Under the pieces are notes generated by a model. The model did not search any database and had not been told where the DNA came from. It worked only from the letters and a program-made list of their open reading frames with translations. 64,000 nucleotides of DNA, taken from assembly GCA_009363875.1 (NCBI GenBank), contig CM018683.1, forward strand, positions 68,328,666 to 68,392,665, given 5' to 3'. The stretch's first letter is position 1. Each line of letters starts with the position of its first letter. The position numbers were made by a program, and so were the translations under genes. The DNA is from Mikania micrantha. Lineage: Eukaryota; Streptophyta; Magnoliopsida; Asterales; Asteraceae. Shown here piece by piece: positions 43,583 to 55,990 of the stretch.

Positions 43583-45627
43583 TGTGGCAGTTGCGTACGA
43601 AGAATTCGGCATAATGACGTAAGCACATTTGATCGTGTTTGAAATCCACGAGGAATTAACAACTTTTGTTAATGGGGATTGTTAGAAGTGAAAAATGATG
43701 AACGGGGCGAAAACCGCACGCAAAACGGAGTTCGTATGCCCCCGGAATCGCGAACGAAGTTTAAATCAAAAATGGGATGAAAATCGGGTCAGGCGGTACG
43801 CCTGGCGTGGGTGTACCACCCAGGCGATACGCCTGGCGACTATGTCGGCAAAAAATATATTTGATGATCAGATCGCATAGAAACTTGTAGAAACTCATTT
43901 TCTCGTCCCTGCTTCGTTCTTAGACGAAAAACCAGCCATCAAACACTTCCACTTCAAATCTTCTAAGCTCCTCAAACATCTGGATCATCCCACGATCGTA
44001 TATACAAGTCCTGATCGTAGTTTTACCCGCAGAACTCGTCAGTCAGAACAGGTAACGGTTCGTTTTAACCTTCTAGTTTGATTTTGATTGATTAGATCTT
44101 GATTTTGAACGTAATGAGATAGTTAGGATTGTTGATTATTGCCTAGATGATGGCTAGGATTGATTATAAACGAAGAACACGAAGTTCTAACGGTTAAATC
44201 CTTGTTTTGATCCGTTGTGATGCCCGGTTTGCATGAAATCATACCTATGATTATAATGGTTTAAACCATTTGATTATGACAATGTAGGTGATTAGTTTGA
44301 TTAATCTTTGAAATGCAAAGGTTAAATCCAAGTGTTTCAAACTAATCATAATCATTAACATACTCATTGGAATGATTATCTGATGTTTATGATAACAGTC
44401 AGATTAGTATGTTAAATCTGGGTTTCACCTATTATGGTGCTACATTGTGATATTTCATGATATTGGGTAATCAATAACAAGGATTAATCAATTCTAAGCC
44501 ATTAAATCATCTAAAAATTGTCTAATATTATAATCAACAATATTAACTATTTGATTAATCCGAGATTATTTAGATTAATCAAGAGGTCATCAACTTTGTA
44601 TTAGGAATCTAATGCAATGTAGGTTCCTACATTATCATACATTGTATGATATAACCTTAAATTAATTAATATATAATTAATATCGAGTTGATGATTTATT
44701 AAGCAATGTCTTTGACATTGAACGTTCAGAAAGATCTAATCAGTAAACTAGAACATAAATAACTTATTAAATATAATTAAATGCAGAATCATCTCTTTGT
44801 TGTTAGATTTGAGAGATTTTGCTACCTTATATCATCAGGTGAGTTTCGTACCACCCCTGTTCTTTTAATGTTTTATAAACATCGGGGTATAACTGCTAAA
44901 CTTTTCTTGATCATATGATATGTGTCACTGTTATCTGCGTGATTTCATGTGATTAACTGAATTTGTGGATTTCATGGGATTGTTGCCGTTAGTATCTCTA
45001 TCATGATATCAAAGTCCTCATTCTTGAACTGTATCTAGTGAACCCATGTGTGGCCGAGCAGAAAACATTGATAGTACTATCGGTTGACACCCCATTCACT
45101 GGGAGGATTGCATCTCCCCTGGTGTGAATGTTTGTTATCTGTTTCCTGAACTTCTTAATGGTGTGATAGACATTAAGATAATGAGGCAATAAGATATGTA
45201 CCGACGGGTAATATCGAGAACTGAACATATCGTCCGAAAGGAACTAGATACGGGTCCCATGGTTATCCGGAACTGTGAACATGTATTTGAACTTAACTGT
45301 CATATCATATGATTTAACTAAACTGTATGAACTCACCAGCTTTGTGCTGATGTTTTCGAAACTAAAACTTTTGCAGGCAATCAAGGACAACGGTGAGGAT
45401 GCACTCACAGCACTAGCAACAACTGTAATTAAATAAATTGTAATATGTATAAACTGTAATAATATTTGTAACCACGAACCTTGTAATGTAAGTTTTACTT
45501 TTCGTAATCTGTGTGCTAAGATGATACCGGATCAAGTAAGTCACCCCTCATGCTCTGAGACATCACCACTATGCTTCCGCTACCCTTTTGATGAGATCAT
45601 TCTCAGGTGACGAGAGGGGGTGTGACA
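43583..45627 (+). repeat. Tekay LTR 1, 2045 bp
   Basis: Starts TGTGGCAGTTGCG (the other two start TGTGACAG) and ends GGGGGTGTGACA. It contains a GC-rich block with AGGCGGTACGCCTGG and GGCGATACGCCTGGCG (about 43792-43840). The motif GGAATCGCGAACG at about 43743 is part of a segment conserved in the minus-strand LTRs at 11287 and 18614. Confidence 0.95.
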
Positions 45628-45643
45628 GGGTGGTATCAGAGCC
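45628..45643 (+). other. Primer binding site, Tekay copy 1
   Basis: GGG, then TGGTATCAGAGCC, three bases after the LTR end: tRNA-Met type. Confidence 0.9.
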
Positions 45644-45973
45644 ACAGTTATAGAGAATTAGGTTGACTTAGAGACCTAGACTATAACCATAGGTTCGTAT
45701 AATGACACAGAGAGCACTGAATACAACGAACGAACAAAACTTGTGTTTAAGTTAGGATAATCGAGTGATCCAGGTTTCAGTTATGAGTGGCCAGCATAAC
45801 TGAAATTTGTAATACTTGTGCATTCTAGTTTAAGTCAATCAAGCTGAACTATAACAATTCTAAAGACTAATAGTTGCTTTGAGATAGGAAGAGATATCAT
45901 ATCATGTTTGTATTGAATATTATTATTCAATGTTTATTTCATGATACTGATCTAGAACTTTGTTTATTCAGCA

Positions 45974-46803
45974 ATGGCGAACCCGGGAGAAAACTATATT
46001 ACCAGAGATTCCCTTACATCATCCTTGACGACACACCCAGTGACAGCTCGGGATCGAGCTCGGGTGCAGTACCATCTCATGCGTCTTCTGTATCATCTCA
46101 GGTGGGACCACAGCTACCAGCTACACCACCCGGATCTCCTTTTGTACCACCACTACCGCCCGGATCTCCGTTCATACCACCACCACAACGGGATCCCCAC
46201 CGGTGCACAGTCCACCCCACTCACCGCTGGCCGACGCTTCGGCCATGAGGAGGCAGAGCTCCTCAACACAGAGCCCCGGCATGGGACGGGCTCAGGCGTA
46301 TTGGGGCCAGGCCCGCAAGACTACGGGACTACCTCCACGACGCCCTATGGCTCCACGGGACGAGCCAGCACCAGTACACGAGGTGGGAGAATCCTCCCAC
46401 CAGGCTGAGCTTCGGGCTCAGGTACAGCAGGTCTCTCAGGACCTGCTGGGCCTCCGACAGGATTGCAGCAGCACCATGCCACGATGGAGGACACCCGTAA
46501 CACGGTGTGGAGATTCTCACGTCTCACCTGGCTCTTATGGAGCATGTGACTACTCAGGGTGCGGACACCCTAGCCTGGAGGGCGACCATTGAGGATCGCC
46601 TTCGGAGGACCTGGTGGAGGGAGATGATTGCTGCATGTAAGCAGCGGGTGGCAGCCTTTGGGGAAGGCTTGCAGGGACTGATCTGGATGCTCGGTACGCT
46701 GAGCACCGAGGCTAGACTTATCTGGTTAGCTATAGTACTTGCTACTATAGCTATAGTGCTAGCCTGTTTACCGTATTTCTTACGGGTAAGTCAGATCAGT
46801 TGA
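45974..46803 (+). pseudogene. Leader ORF upstream of gag, copy 1 (frameshifted)
   Basis: The same protein as at 55173-55990, also broken, but at different sites. It starts MANPGENYI at 45974. A lost T at about 45990 shifts the frame, and the Ser-rich, then PPGSPF-type Pro-rich part continues in a second frame. The coiled-coil part (AELRAQVQQVSQDLLGLRQD) is in a third frame, and a lost T near 46464 shifts again. The C-terminal hydrophobic segment (LIWLAIVLATIAIVLACLPY) ends at about 46790. One extra G near 46795 changes the last codons beside the splice-donor-like GGTAAGTC. I know no named family for it. Confidence 0.7.
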
Positions 46804-48036
46804 CCCACATTTTTGGGATTTTCATTGTACATCTCATAGACGGATAGGTTGTTTGTATGGATGTATTATGAGGGCACTCTTTGTATCATAAACTTTATGG
46901 TTCTATAATAACAGTGTTGTTTTTAATCAAACGTTTGTTTCTGTATATCTGTTGTATGTTATGTGAACACTAATATCATATCAGTATGAGAACGTATCTA
47001 TGAACATATCAGTATGAGAACGTATCTATGAAACATATCAGTATGAGAACGTATCTATGAACATATCAGTATGAGAACGTATCTAACTGAAAACATATTG
47101 CGCTGATATCAGTACGAGAGCCATACTGTATGCGAATATGTCGAACTAAAAATATTATATATTGTGCGAAAATACAGTACGAGAGCAATACTGTATGCAA
47201 ATATATCTAATGAAAATATATTGCGCTGATATACAGTACGAGAGCCATACTGTATGCGAATATATTTAACTAAAAACATATATTGCGGAAAATACAGTAC
47301 GAGAGAGCCATACTGTATGCGAATATATTAACTAAAAGTACAGTACGAGAGCCATACTGTACGAGAACATATCTAACGAGAACATATCAGTACTCAAAAA
47401 GTATAGTACGAGAGCCATACTGTACGAGAACATATCTAACCAAGAACGTATTTGTATGTGTGAACGAGAACCTATCAGTAACTAAAGTATAGTACGAGAG
47501 CCATACTATACGAGAACATATCTGTAACTAAAGTACAGTACGAGAGCCATACTGTACGAGAACATATCTGAACGAGAACGTATCTGTAATGTGAACGAGA
47601 ACATATCTAATGAGAACATATCTGTAATTAAAGTACAGTACGAGAGCCATACTGTACGAGAACACGTGAACATATCTGTTGTGTGTGAGAACATATCTAG
47701 TACATGAACTGAGAACATATCAGAGGACTTGTGTGAGAACATATCCTAGTCCTGTATGAACATATCTCTAAAAACATGTATTGCGAGGCAATGAGTTGGT
47801 TATACTCTACACATGTTTTGAAATAACAGGACTAAGTATAACTACGAATATCTGAATGACTAGTGTGAATTGAGAACGTATCTGGATCTTTTCAATGTAG
47901 TTATACTTGAATACTTGAATGATCACATTTCAACATGAAATTGTCAGCATGTCTGAACATGGTTGAGTTATGTGATTAAAAAGGGTTATATTTTTAATAT
48001 TCTTGAACTGACCTGAGTTTGTCTGCATGTGAGCAG
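46796..48036 (+). other. Predicted intron between leader ORF and gag, copy 1
   Basis: Donor GGTAAGTC at 46795-46802. Acceptor TCTGCATGTGAGCAG ends at 48036, four bases before the gag ATG. Length 1241 nt. An extra G beside the donor, compared with copy 2, makes the frame of the joined product uncertain here. Predicted only from consensus sites and comparison with copy 2. Confidence 0.45.
46975..47760 (+). repeat. Hairpin-forming repeat array, copy 1
   Basis: It opens with four units of ATCAGTATGAGAACGTATCT, then has nine units built on TACAGTACGAGAGCCATACT followed by GTA. In these, TACAGTA/TACTGTA pair as a stem around CGAGAGCCA. Spacers contain ACGAGAACATATCT. Compensated changes are seen: TATAGTA pairs with TACTATA in the unit at 47486. 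The array lies between the leader ORF and gag, inside the predicted intron. Confidence 0.88.
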
Positions 48037-48040
48037 AACT

Positions 48041-49809
48041 ATGGCTCCGAAAAGAGGTCGTCCAGCTAAGAAAGCTACTGAGAATATTACTTCCCCTGAA
48101 CGAATCCAGTTCCACCACCTGTTTCTGAAACAAATACCGTTCCTCTGGTGAACCAGGACCCAAACCCGACACCAACGGCAGCTCCTAGTGGGTCGGTATT
48201 GAATGAAGCAGCTATAGCCCGAATCGTAAAGGAACAGCTATCGGCTGCTGGCATTGTAATACCACCACAGCCACATGTCACTTCTGGGTCTGGTCATGTG
48301 GAACATAATGCCACAGGTGGACACGTTGAAACTGTTCATACCACAGGCACAACTACTACTGCTCCTGATCCACCACGACAGGGATGTACGTATAAATACT
48401 TTGCTTCCTGTAACCCACCTACTTTCACAGGTAGGGAAGGAGCGGCTGGACTCCTTAGGTGGATCGAGGAGATGGAAACAAAACTGAAAATCAGCCAGTG
48501 TCTGGAGGAGCATAAGGTGTCTTATGCTGCCTGTTCTTTGAAAGAATCAGCTCTTACCTGGTGGAATACCCAGGCTAAAACTTTGGGTTCTGTTACAGTT
48601 GATTCTATGGGCTGGAATGAATTCAAAACTCTGATTATGTCAGAGTACTGCCCAATCACTGAAATCCAAAAACTTCAGGAGGAATTCTGGAGTCACTCAA
48701 TGGTCGGTGCTGATTCTTTAGCCTACACCGATCGTTTTCATGAACTTACTTGTCTACTTCCCAATATGTTTCCAACTGAGGCAGCATTGATTGAGAAGTA
48801 TATCAAAGGGTTGGTTCCCCAGATTCGGGGAAATGTAACTGCTGCTGAACCCACAACCCTCAAAAGAACCATTCTGTTGACCACCAAGCTTACCGATGAG
48901 GCGGTAAGAAGTGGTACATTGATCTCAAAATCTCAGACGGCCGTGGGCCGTAGTGAAGCTGGTACCTCGAACGTTTCTAAAGGTACCAAACGTAAATGGT
49001 TTGGCAAGTCCAAGACCAAAGCTCCAGCTGAAACCAGTCAGAACAAACCAACCGTGAAAAACTATGGAGCGGCGGTACCGGAGAGGAAAGTTTACACTGG
49101 GCCGGCGCCCAAATGTGATAGGTGTCCCTACCATCACACAGGACCATGTCCTGTTTGTGCAAAATGTAATCGGGTAGGACACTATGCTAAATACTGCAAC
49201 TTTCCTGCTCGTCAACCAAACCAAGCTCCACGACCCACTGCTCAAACGAACCGGTCATGTTACACTTGTGGAAGCCCTGATCACCTCATGCGCAATTGTC
49301 CAACCAATAACACCAATCCAGGGAATCAAGCTAGGGGCAGAGCTTTTCAGATTGGTGCAGCCGAGGCAAGACATGATGCAAACATTGTCACTGGTACGTT
49401 CCTTCTCAATAATCTTTATGCATCAGTTTTATTTGACACAGGAGCAGATAAGAGTTTTATTTCTCCTGAATTTGCATCATTCATTGCTTTCATTGCTACG
49501 GTAGAACTAGAAACTCCTTATGTCATTGAACTTGCAAACGGCAAGATGATCAAAACTAGCAGTGTTATTCAAGGATGTTCCTTGAATCTGAATGATCACC
49601 TTTTCTGTATCGACTTACTTCCTATTGAGCTTGGTAGCTTTGATGTCGTGGTAGGCATGAATTGGCTTTCTGATAACCAAGCGGAAGTTGTATGTCAAAC
49701 TAAGGTGATCCGTATTCCATTACCTAACGGTAATACACTGGTAGTTCAAGGAGAACGAGCCGGTAGTAGAAACTTGGTCTCATATCTTGTATGCGGGCTC
49801 AGAAATTTT
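48041..49809 (+). pseudogene. Tekay gag and protease, copy 1
   Basis: gag starts MAPKRGRPAKK at 48041. A lost C near 48106 shifts the frame, and the frame from 48148 is then open. The capsid (retrotrans_gag) part includes FTGREGAAGLLRWIEEMETK and ALTWWNTQAKTLG. Zinc-binding parts are CDRCPYHHTGPCPVC, CNRVGHYAKYC and CYTCGSPDHLMRNC (49114-49300). The aspartic protease motif LFDTGADKSFIS is at about 49429. Small changes at 49480-49505 and 49764 shift the frame before reverse transcriptase. In copy 2 those two sites are open, so gag-pro-pol is normally one ORF. Confidence 0.92.
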
Positions 49810-51249
49810 TAAGGAAAGGCTGTTATGCTTTCCTGGCACACGTGACCGAGCACAATTCTTCACCTACACGTATCACTGATATCCCAGTAGTCAAAGATTT
49901 TCCTGAAGTTTTTCCTGAAGATATATCAGGATTACCCCCAACAAGACAGGTTGAATTTCGTATTGACTTGATTCCTGGCGCTGCACCTGTTGCTAAAGCC
50001 CCGTATCGGCTTGCGCCATCTGAAATGCAAGAACTTTCAGGTCAATTACAGGAACTTCTTGATAAAGGTTTCATTCGACCCAGTTTTTCACCCTGGGGAG
50101 CACCAATTCTTTTTGTGAAAAAGAAAGATGGATCATTCAGGATGTGTATCGACTACAGGGAACTCAATAAACTGACAATCAAGAACCGTTATCCATTACC
50201 TCGTATTGATGATCTGTTTGATCAGTTGCAAGGTGCTACATATTTCTCAAAAATTGATTTGAGGTCCGGATATCATCAGTTGCGAATCCATGACAATGAT
50301 GTTCCAAAAACTGCTTTCCGAACCCGGTACGGACATTACGAGTTTTTAGTAATGCCGTTTGGTTTAACCAATGCACCTGCAGTTTTTATGGATCTGATGA
50401 ACCGAGTATGTAGACCTTATCTGGATAAGTTTGTGATTGTATTTATTGATGATATTCTCATTTATTCCCGGAACCAGCAGGAACATGCCCAACATCTGAA
50501 ACTCATCTTAGAACTTCTAGCACGTGAACAGCTATATGCCAAATTTTCCAAGTGTGAATTTTGGTTACGAGAAGTTCAGTTTCTGGGGCATGTTGTGAAT
50601 GAGAATGGTATTCAAGTGGATCCCAGTAAGATCAAGCAGAGGTAGAACAATGGGAGACACCACCCCGAACCCCGACTGAAATACGTCAATTCTTGGGGTT
50701 GGCAGGTTATTATCGTCGATTTATCAAGAACTTTTCAAAAATCGCTCTGCCACTTACCACTTTGACTCAGAAGAACCAACCGTTTATATGGGGTTCCCAA
50801 CAGGAGGAGGCTTTCCAACTGTTGAAACATAAACTCTGCAATGCACCTATCTTAGCACTACCGGAAGGTACAGATAACTTCACGGTTTATTGTGATGCTT
50901 CCCGTCAGGGACTTGGGTGTGTTTTAATGCAGAACGATAAGGTGATCGCTTACGCTTCTCGGCAGTTGAAAGTACACGAGAAGAACTATACCACTCATGA
51001 TCTAGAACTGGTGCAGTTGTGTTTGCACTCAAGATTTGGAGACATTATCTGTACGGAACCAAGTGTATTGTGTACACGGATCACAAAAGTCTCCAACATA
51101 TTCTAGATCAGAAAATGTTGAACATGCGACAAAGGCGATGGGTTGAACTCTTGAACGATTATGATTGTGAAATCCGTTATCACCCAGGCAAGGCAAATGT
51201 TGTGGCCGATGCCTTGAGTCGCAAGGAACGGTCAAACCCCTACGTGTGA
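49791..51249 (+). pseudogene. Tekay reverse transcriptase and RNase H, copy 1
   Basis: Reverse transcriptase runs from GFIRPSFSPWGAPILFVKKK through YRELNKLTIKNRYPLPRIDD and SKIDLRSGYHQLRI to the catalytic FIDDIL at 50443-50460. Shifts near 50635 and 50664 precede FLGLAGYYRRFIKNFSKIA. RNase H has FTVYCDASRQGLGCVL and IAYASRQLKVHEKNYTTHD. A lost T near 51010 shifts the frame, and YHPGKANVVADALSRK closes it. Confidence 0.93.
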
Positions 51250-51385
51250 GAGCGTTAGGTTTGACTATCCAAACCAGTCTAATTCCTCAGATTAGAAATG
51301 CTCAGCAACAAGCTTTACAAACAACGAATTATCTGCTGAGGACTAAGAGGATTAGATAAGAAACTCGATACTAAGGTGATGGACT

Positions 51386-52701
51386 TTGTATTTCAAAGAC
51401 CGAATGTGGATTCCTTTATTCGGTAACTCTCGAACTATTATCTTGGATGAGGCGCACAAATCCAGGTATTCTATTCATCCAGGTGCCGATAAAATGTATA
51501 AAGATCTTAGAGATTTTTACTGGTGGCCTGGGATGAAGAGAAACGTATTAGAATACGTGGACCGATGTTTAACGTGTCTTAAAGTGAAGGCTGAACATCA
51601 ACGACCTTCTGGGTTACTCCAACAACCTGAGATTCCCATGTGGAAATGGGATCAGATCTCTATGGATTTCATTACAAAACTACCCAGAACGTCACGTAAC
51701 CATGACTCGATATGGGTTATCGTTGATCGCCTTACTAAATCTGCGCATTTCTTACCCATCCGAGAAGATTACTCTATGGATCGACTGGCTAAACTCTATG
51801 TTAATGAGATTGTATCTCGACATGGAGTACCGATCTCTATCATTTCTGACAGAGATAGTCGATTTATGTCACGATTTTGGCAAACTCTTCAGAATGCTCT
51901 GGGCACGCAAATCAATATGAGCACATCCTATCATCCACAAACGGATGGGCAAACGGAGCGAACAAATCAAACGTTAGAAGACATGCTCAGAAGCTGTGTG
52001 ATTGATTTTGGAGGTAGCTGGGTATATTCATCTTCCACTTGTGGAATTCTCGTACAATAACAGCTACCATACCAGCATACAATGCGCTCCTCGAGGCACT
52101 GTATGGGCGCAAGTGCAGATCTCCTATTTGCTGGTCGGAAATAGGAGAAAATCAAATCATTGGCCCAGAATTCATCCAAGAAACCACTGACAAGATCGCA
52201 CTGATTCAAGAACGAATTAAAGCTGCTCGCGATCGTCAAAAGAGTTATGCTGATAACCGTCGTAGACCACTAGAATTCCAAGTTGGTGATCGTGTAATGT
52301 TGAAAGTATCACCCTGGAAGGGCATTTTCAGATTTGGTAAACGAGGTAAACTCTCACCGAGGTTTGTAGGGCCATTTAAAATTCTTGAACGAATTGGATC
52401 TGTAGCCTACAGACTCGAATTACCTCTTGAACTCAGTAACATACATGACGTTTTTCACGTATCAAATCTGAAAAAGTGTTTAAACGATGAATCTTTGATC
52501 GTACCTCTCGAAGAACTTCAGATCGATGATAAACTTCAGTTTACCGAAGAACCGGTAGAAGTAATGGATCGAGAAGTTAAGGTACTCAAACGCAGTCGCA
52601 TACCAATCGTTAAAGTTCGCTGGAACTCTCAACGAGGACCTGAATATACCTGGGAACGTGAAGATCAGATGAAAGCCAAATATCCTCACTTGTTCTCATA
52701 A
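51386..52701 (+). pseudogene. Tekay integrase and chromodomain, copy 1
   Basis: The zinc part includes HPGADKMYKDLRDFYWWPGM and CLTC at about 51566. The catalytic core has SMDFITKLP, ISDRDSRFMSRF and HPQTDGQTERTNQ for the D, D and E positions. A shift near 52020 moves to the GPY/F-type C-terminal part (KLSPRFVGPFKILERIG). A chromodomain ends the protein: EEPVEVMDREVKVLKRSRIP, then VKVRWNSQRGPEYTWERED (52545-52690). Chromodomains of this group are thought to guide integration to heterochromatin. TAA is at 52699-52701. Confidence 0.93.
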
Positions 52702-52763
52702 ACAATTGTCGACAGATAAGTCTTCACTAAATTTCGGGACGAAATTCTCTAACAGGAGGAGAC

Positions 52764-54821
52764 TGTGACAGTTGCGTACGAAGAATTCGGCATTAATGAC
52801 GTAAGCACATTTGATCGTGTTTGAAATCCACGAGGAATTAACAACTTTTGTTAATGGGGATTGTTAGAACGTGGAAAAATGATGAACGTGGGCGAAAACC
52901 GCACGCAAAACGGAGTTCGTATGCCCCCGGAATCGCGAAACGAAGTTTAAATCAAAAATGGGATGAAAATCGGGTCAGGCGGTACGCCTGGCGTGGGTGT
53001 ACCAACCCAGGCGATACGCCTGGCGACTATGTCGGCAAAAAAATATATTTTGATGATCAGATCGCATAGAACTTGTAGAACTCATTTTCTCGTCCCTGCT
53101 TCGTTCTTAGACGAAAAACCAGCCATCAACACTTCCACCAAACTTCAAATCTAAGCTCCTCAAACATCTGGATCATCCCACGGATCGTATATACAAGTCC
53201 TGATCGTAGTTTTACCCGCAGGAACTCGTCAGAACAGGTAACGGTTCGTTTTAACCTTCTAGTTTGATTTTGATTGATTAGATCTTGATTTTGAACGTAA
53301 TGAGATAGTTAGGATTGTTGATTATTGCCTAGATGATGGCTAGGATTGATTATAAACGAAGAACACGAAGTTCTAACGGTTAAATCCTTGTTTTGATCCG
53401 TTGTGATGCCCGGTTTGCATGAAATCATACCTATGATTATAATGGTTTAAACCATTTGATTATGACAATGTAGGTGATTAGTTTGATTAATCTTTGAAAT
53501 GCAAAGGTTAAATCCAAGTGTTTCAAACTAATCATAATCATTAACATACTCATTGGAATGATTATCTGATGTTTATGATAACAGTCAGATTAGTATGTTA
53601 AATCTGGGTATTTCACCTATTATGATGCTACATTGTGATATTTCATGATATTTGGGTAATCAATAACAAGGATTAATCAATTCTAAGCCATTAAATCATC
53701 TAAAAATTGTCTTAATATTATAATCAACATATTAACTATTTGATTAATCCGAGATTATTTAGATTAATCAAGAGAGTCATCAACTTTGTATAGGAATCTA
53801 ATGCAATGTAGGTTCCTACATTATCATACATTGTATGATATAACCTTAAATTAATTAATTATATAATTAATATCGAGTTGATGATTTATTAAGCAATGTC
53901 TTTGACATTGAACGTTCAGAAAGATCTAATCAGTAAACTAGAACATAAATAACTTATTAAATATAATTAAATGCAGAATCATCTCTTGTTGTTAGATTGA
54001 GAGATTTTGCTACCTTATATCATCAGGTGAGTTTCGTACCACCCCTGTTCTTTTAATGTTTATAAACATCGGGGTATAACTGCTAAACTTTTCTTGATCA
54101 TATGATATGTGTCACTGTTATCTGCGTGATTTCATGTGATTAACTGAATTTGTGGATTTCATGGGATTGTTGCCGTTAGTATCTCTATCATGATATCAAA
54201 GTCCTCATTCTTGAACTGTATCTAGTGAACCCATGTGTGGCCGAGCAGAAAACATTGATAGTACTATCGGTTGACACCCCATTCACTGGGAGGATTGCAT
54301 CTCCCCTGGTGTGAATGTTTGTTATCTGTTTCCTGAACTTCTTAATGGTGTGATAGACATTAAGATAATGAGGCAATAAGATATGTACCGACGGGTAATA
54401 TCGAGAACTGAACATATCGTCCGAAAGGAACTAGATACGGGTCCCATGGTTATCCGGAACTGTGAACATGTATTTGAACTTAACTGTCATATCATATGAT
54501 TTAACTAAACTGTATGAACTCACCAGCTTTGTGCTGATGTTTTCGAAACTAAAACTTTTGCAGGCAATCAAGGACAACGGTGAGGATGCACTCACAGCAC
54601 TAGCAACAACTGTAATTAAATAAATTGTAATATGTATAAACTGTAATAATATTTGTAACCACGAACCTTGTAATGTAAGTAAGTTTTACTTTTCGTAATC
54701 TGTGTGCTATGATGATACCGGATCAAGTAAGTCACCCCTCATGCTCTGAGACATCACCACTATGCTTCCGCTACCCTTTTGATGACATCATTCTCAGGTG
54801 ACGAGAGGTGGGGGTGTGACA
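52764..54821 (+). repeat. Tekay LTR 2 (shared middle LTR), 2058 bp
   Basis: Starts TGTGACAGTTGCG after the purine tract AACAGGAGGAGAC (52751-52763) and ends GGGGTGTGACA. It serves as 3' LTR of copy 1 and 5' LTR of copy 2. It differs from LTR 1 mostly by short indels. Confidence 0.95.
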
Positions 54822-54837
54822 GGGTGGTATCAGAGCC
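54822..54837 (+). other. Primer binding site, Tekay copy 2
   Basis: GGG, then TGGTATCAGAGCC, as in copy 1. Confidence 0.9.
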
Positions 54838-55172
54838 ACAGGTTATAGAGAATTAGGTTGACTTAGAGACCTAGACTATAACCATAGGTTCGTATAATGA
54901 CACAGAGAGCACTGAATACAACGAACGAACAAAACTTGTGTTGATTTAAGTTAGGATAATCGAGTGATCCAGGTTTCAGTTATGAGTGGCCAGCATAACT
55001 GAAATTTGCATACTTGTGCATTCTAGTTTAAGTCAATCCAAGCTGAACTATAACAATTCTAAAGACTAATAGTTGCTTTGAGATAGGAAGAGATATCATA
55101 TCATGTTTGTATTGAATATTATTATTCAATGTTTATTTCATGATACTGATCTAGAACTTTGTTTATTCAGCA

Positions 55173-55990
55173 ATGGCGAACCCGGGAGAAAACTATATTT
55201 ACCAGAGATTCCCTTACATCATCCTTGACGACACACCCAGTGACAGCTCGGGATCGAGCTCGGGTGCAGTACCATCTCATGCGTCTTCTGTATCATCTCA
55301 GGTGGGACCACAGCTACCAGCTACACCACCGGATCTCCTTTTGTACCACCACTACCGCCGGATCTCCGTTCATACCACCACCACCACCGGGATCCCCACC
55401 GGTGCACAGTCCACCCCACTCACCGCTGGCCGACGCTTCGGCCATGAGGAGGCAGAGCTCCTCACCACACAGAGCCCCGGCATGGGACGGGCTCAGGCGT
55501 ATGCGGGCCAGGCCCGCAAGACTACGGGACCCTCCACGACGCCCTATGGCTCCACGGGACGAGCCAGCACCAGTATACGAGGTGGGAGAATCCTCCCACC
55601 AGGCTGAGCTTCGGGCTCAGGTACAGCAGGTATCTCAGGACCTGCTGGGCCTCCGACAGGATTTGCAGCAGCACCATGCCACGATGGAGGACACCCGTAA
55701 CACGGTGTGTGGAGATTCTCACGTCTCACCTGGCTCTTATGGAGCATGTGACTACTCAGGGTGCGGACACCCTAGCCTGGAGGGCGACCATTGAGGATCG
55801 CCTTCGGAGGACCTGGTGGAGGGAGATGATTGCTGCATGTAAGCAGCGGGTGGCAGCCTTTGGGGAAAGGCTGCAGGGACTGATCTGGATGCTCGGTACG
55901 CTGAGCACCGAGGCTAGACTTATCTGGTTAGCTATAGTACTTGCTACTATAGCTATAGTGCTAGCCTGTTTACCGTATTTCTTACGGTAA
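55173..55990 (+). pseudogene. Leader ORF upstream of gag, copy 2: Pro-rich, coiled coil, C-terminal membrane-like segment
   Basis: About 270 codons if its small indels are ignored. It starts MANPGENYIYQRFPYII at 55173 with a Ser-rich part (DDTPSDSSGSSSGAVPSHAS). A Pro-rich part with PPGSPF-like repeats follows; two lost C residues (about 55330 and 55358) shift the frame there. The middle (AELRAQVQQVSQDLLGLRQD and LQQHH) looks like a coiled coil. After a 2-base gain near 55709 comes an Arg/Trp-rich stretch, DRLRRTWWREMIAACKQR. The last 23 residues, LIWLAIVLATIAIVLACLPY plus FLR, are hydrophobic like a tail anchor. The final codons overlap the donor CGGTAAGT. It has no known retroelement domain that I recognise. 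Confidence 0.75.

Noticed and set aside
45001..45228. 75-codon antisense ORF repeated identically in all three Tekay LTRs (also 54188-54415 and 63375-63602)
   Set aside because: The LTRs are near identical in sequence, so any ORF in them is kept. It has no motif and no codon evidence for selection.
47506..47742. Minus-strand frame with repeated DMFS units
   Set aside because: It is the hairpin repeat array read on the other strand.
46975..47760. CRISPR-like look of regular repeats
   Set aside because: Plant nuclear retroelement, spacers are not unique, and repeats vary in length. It is a tandem hairpin array.
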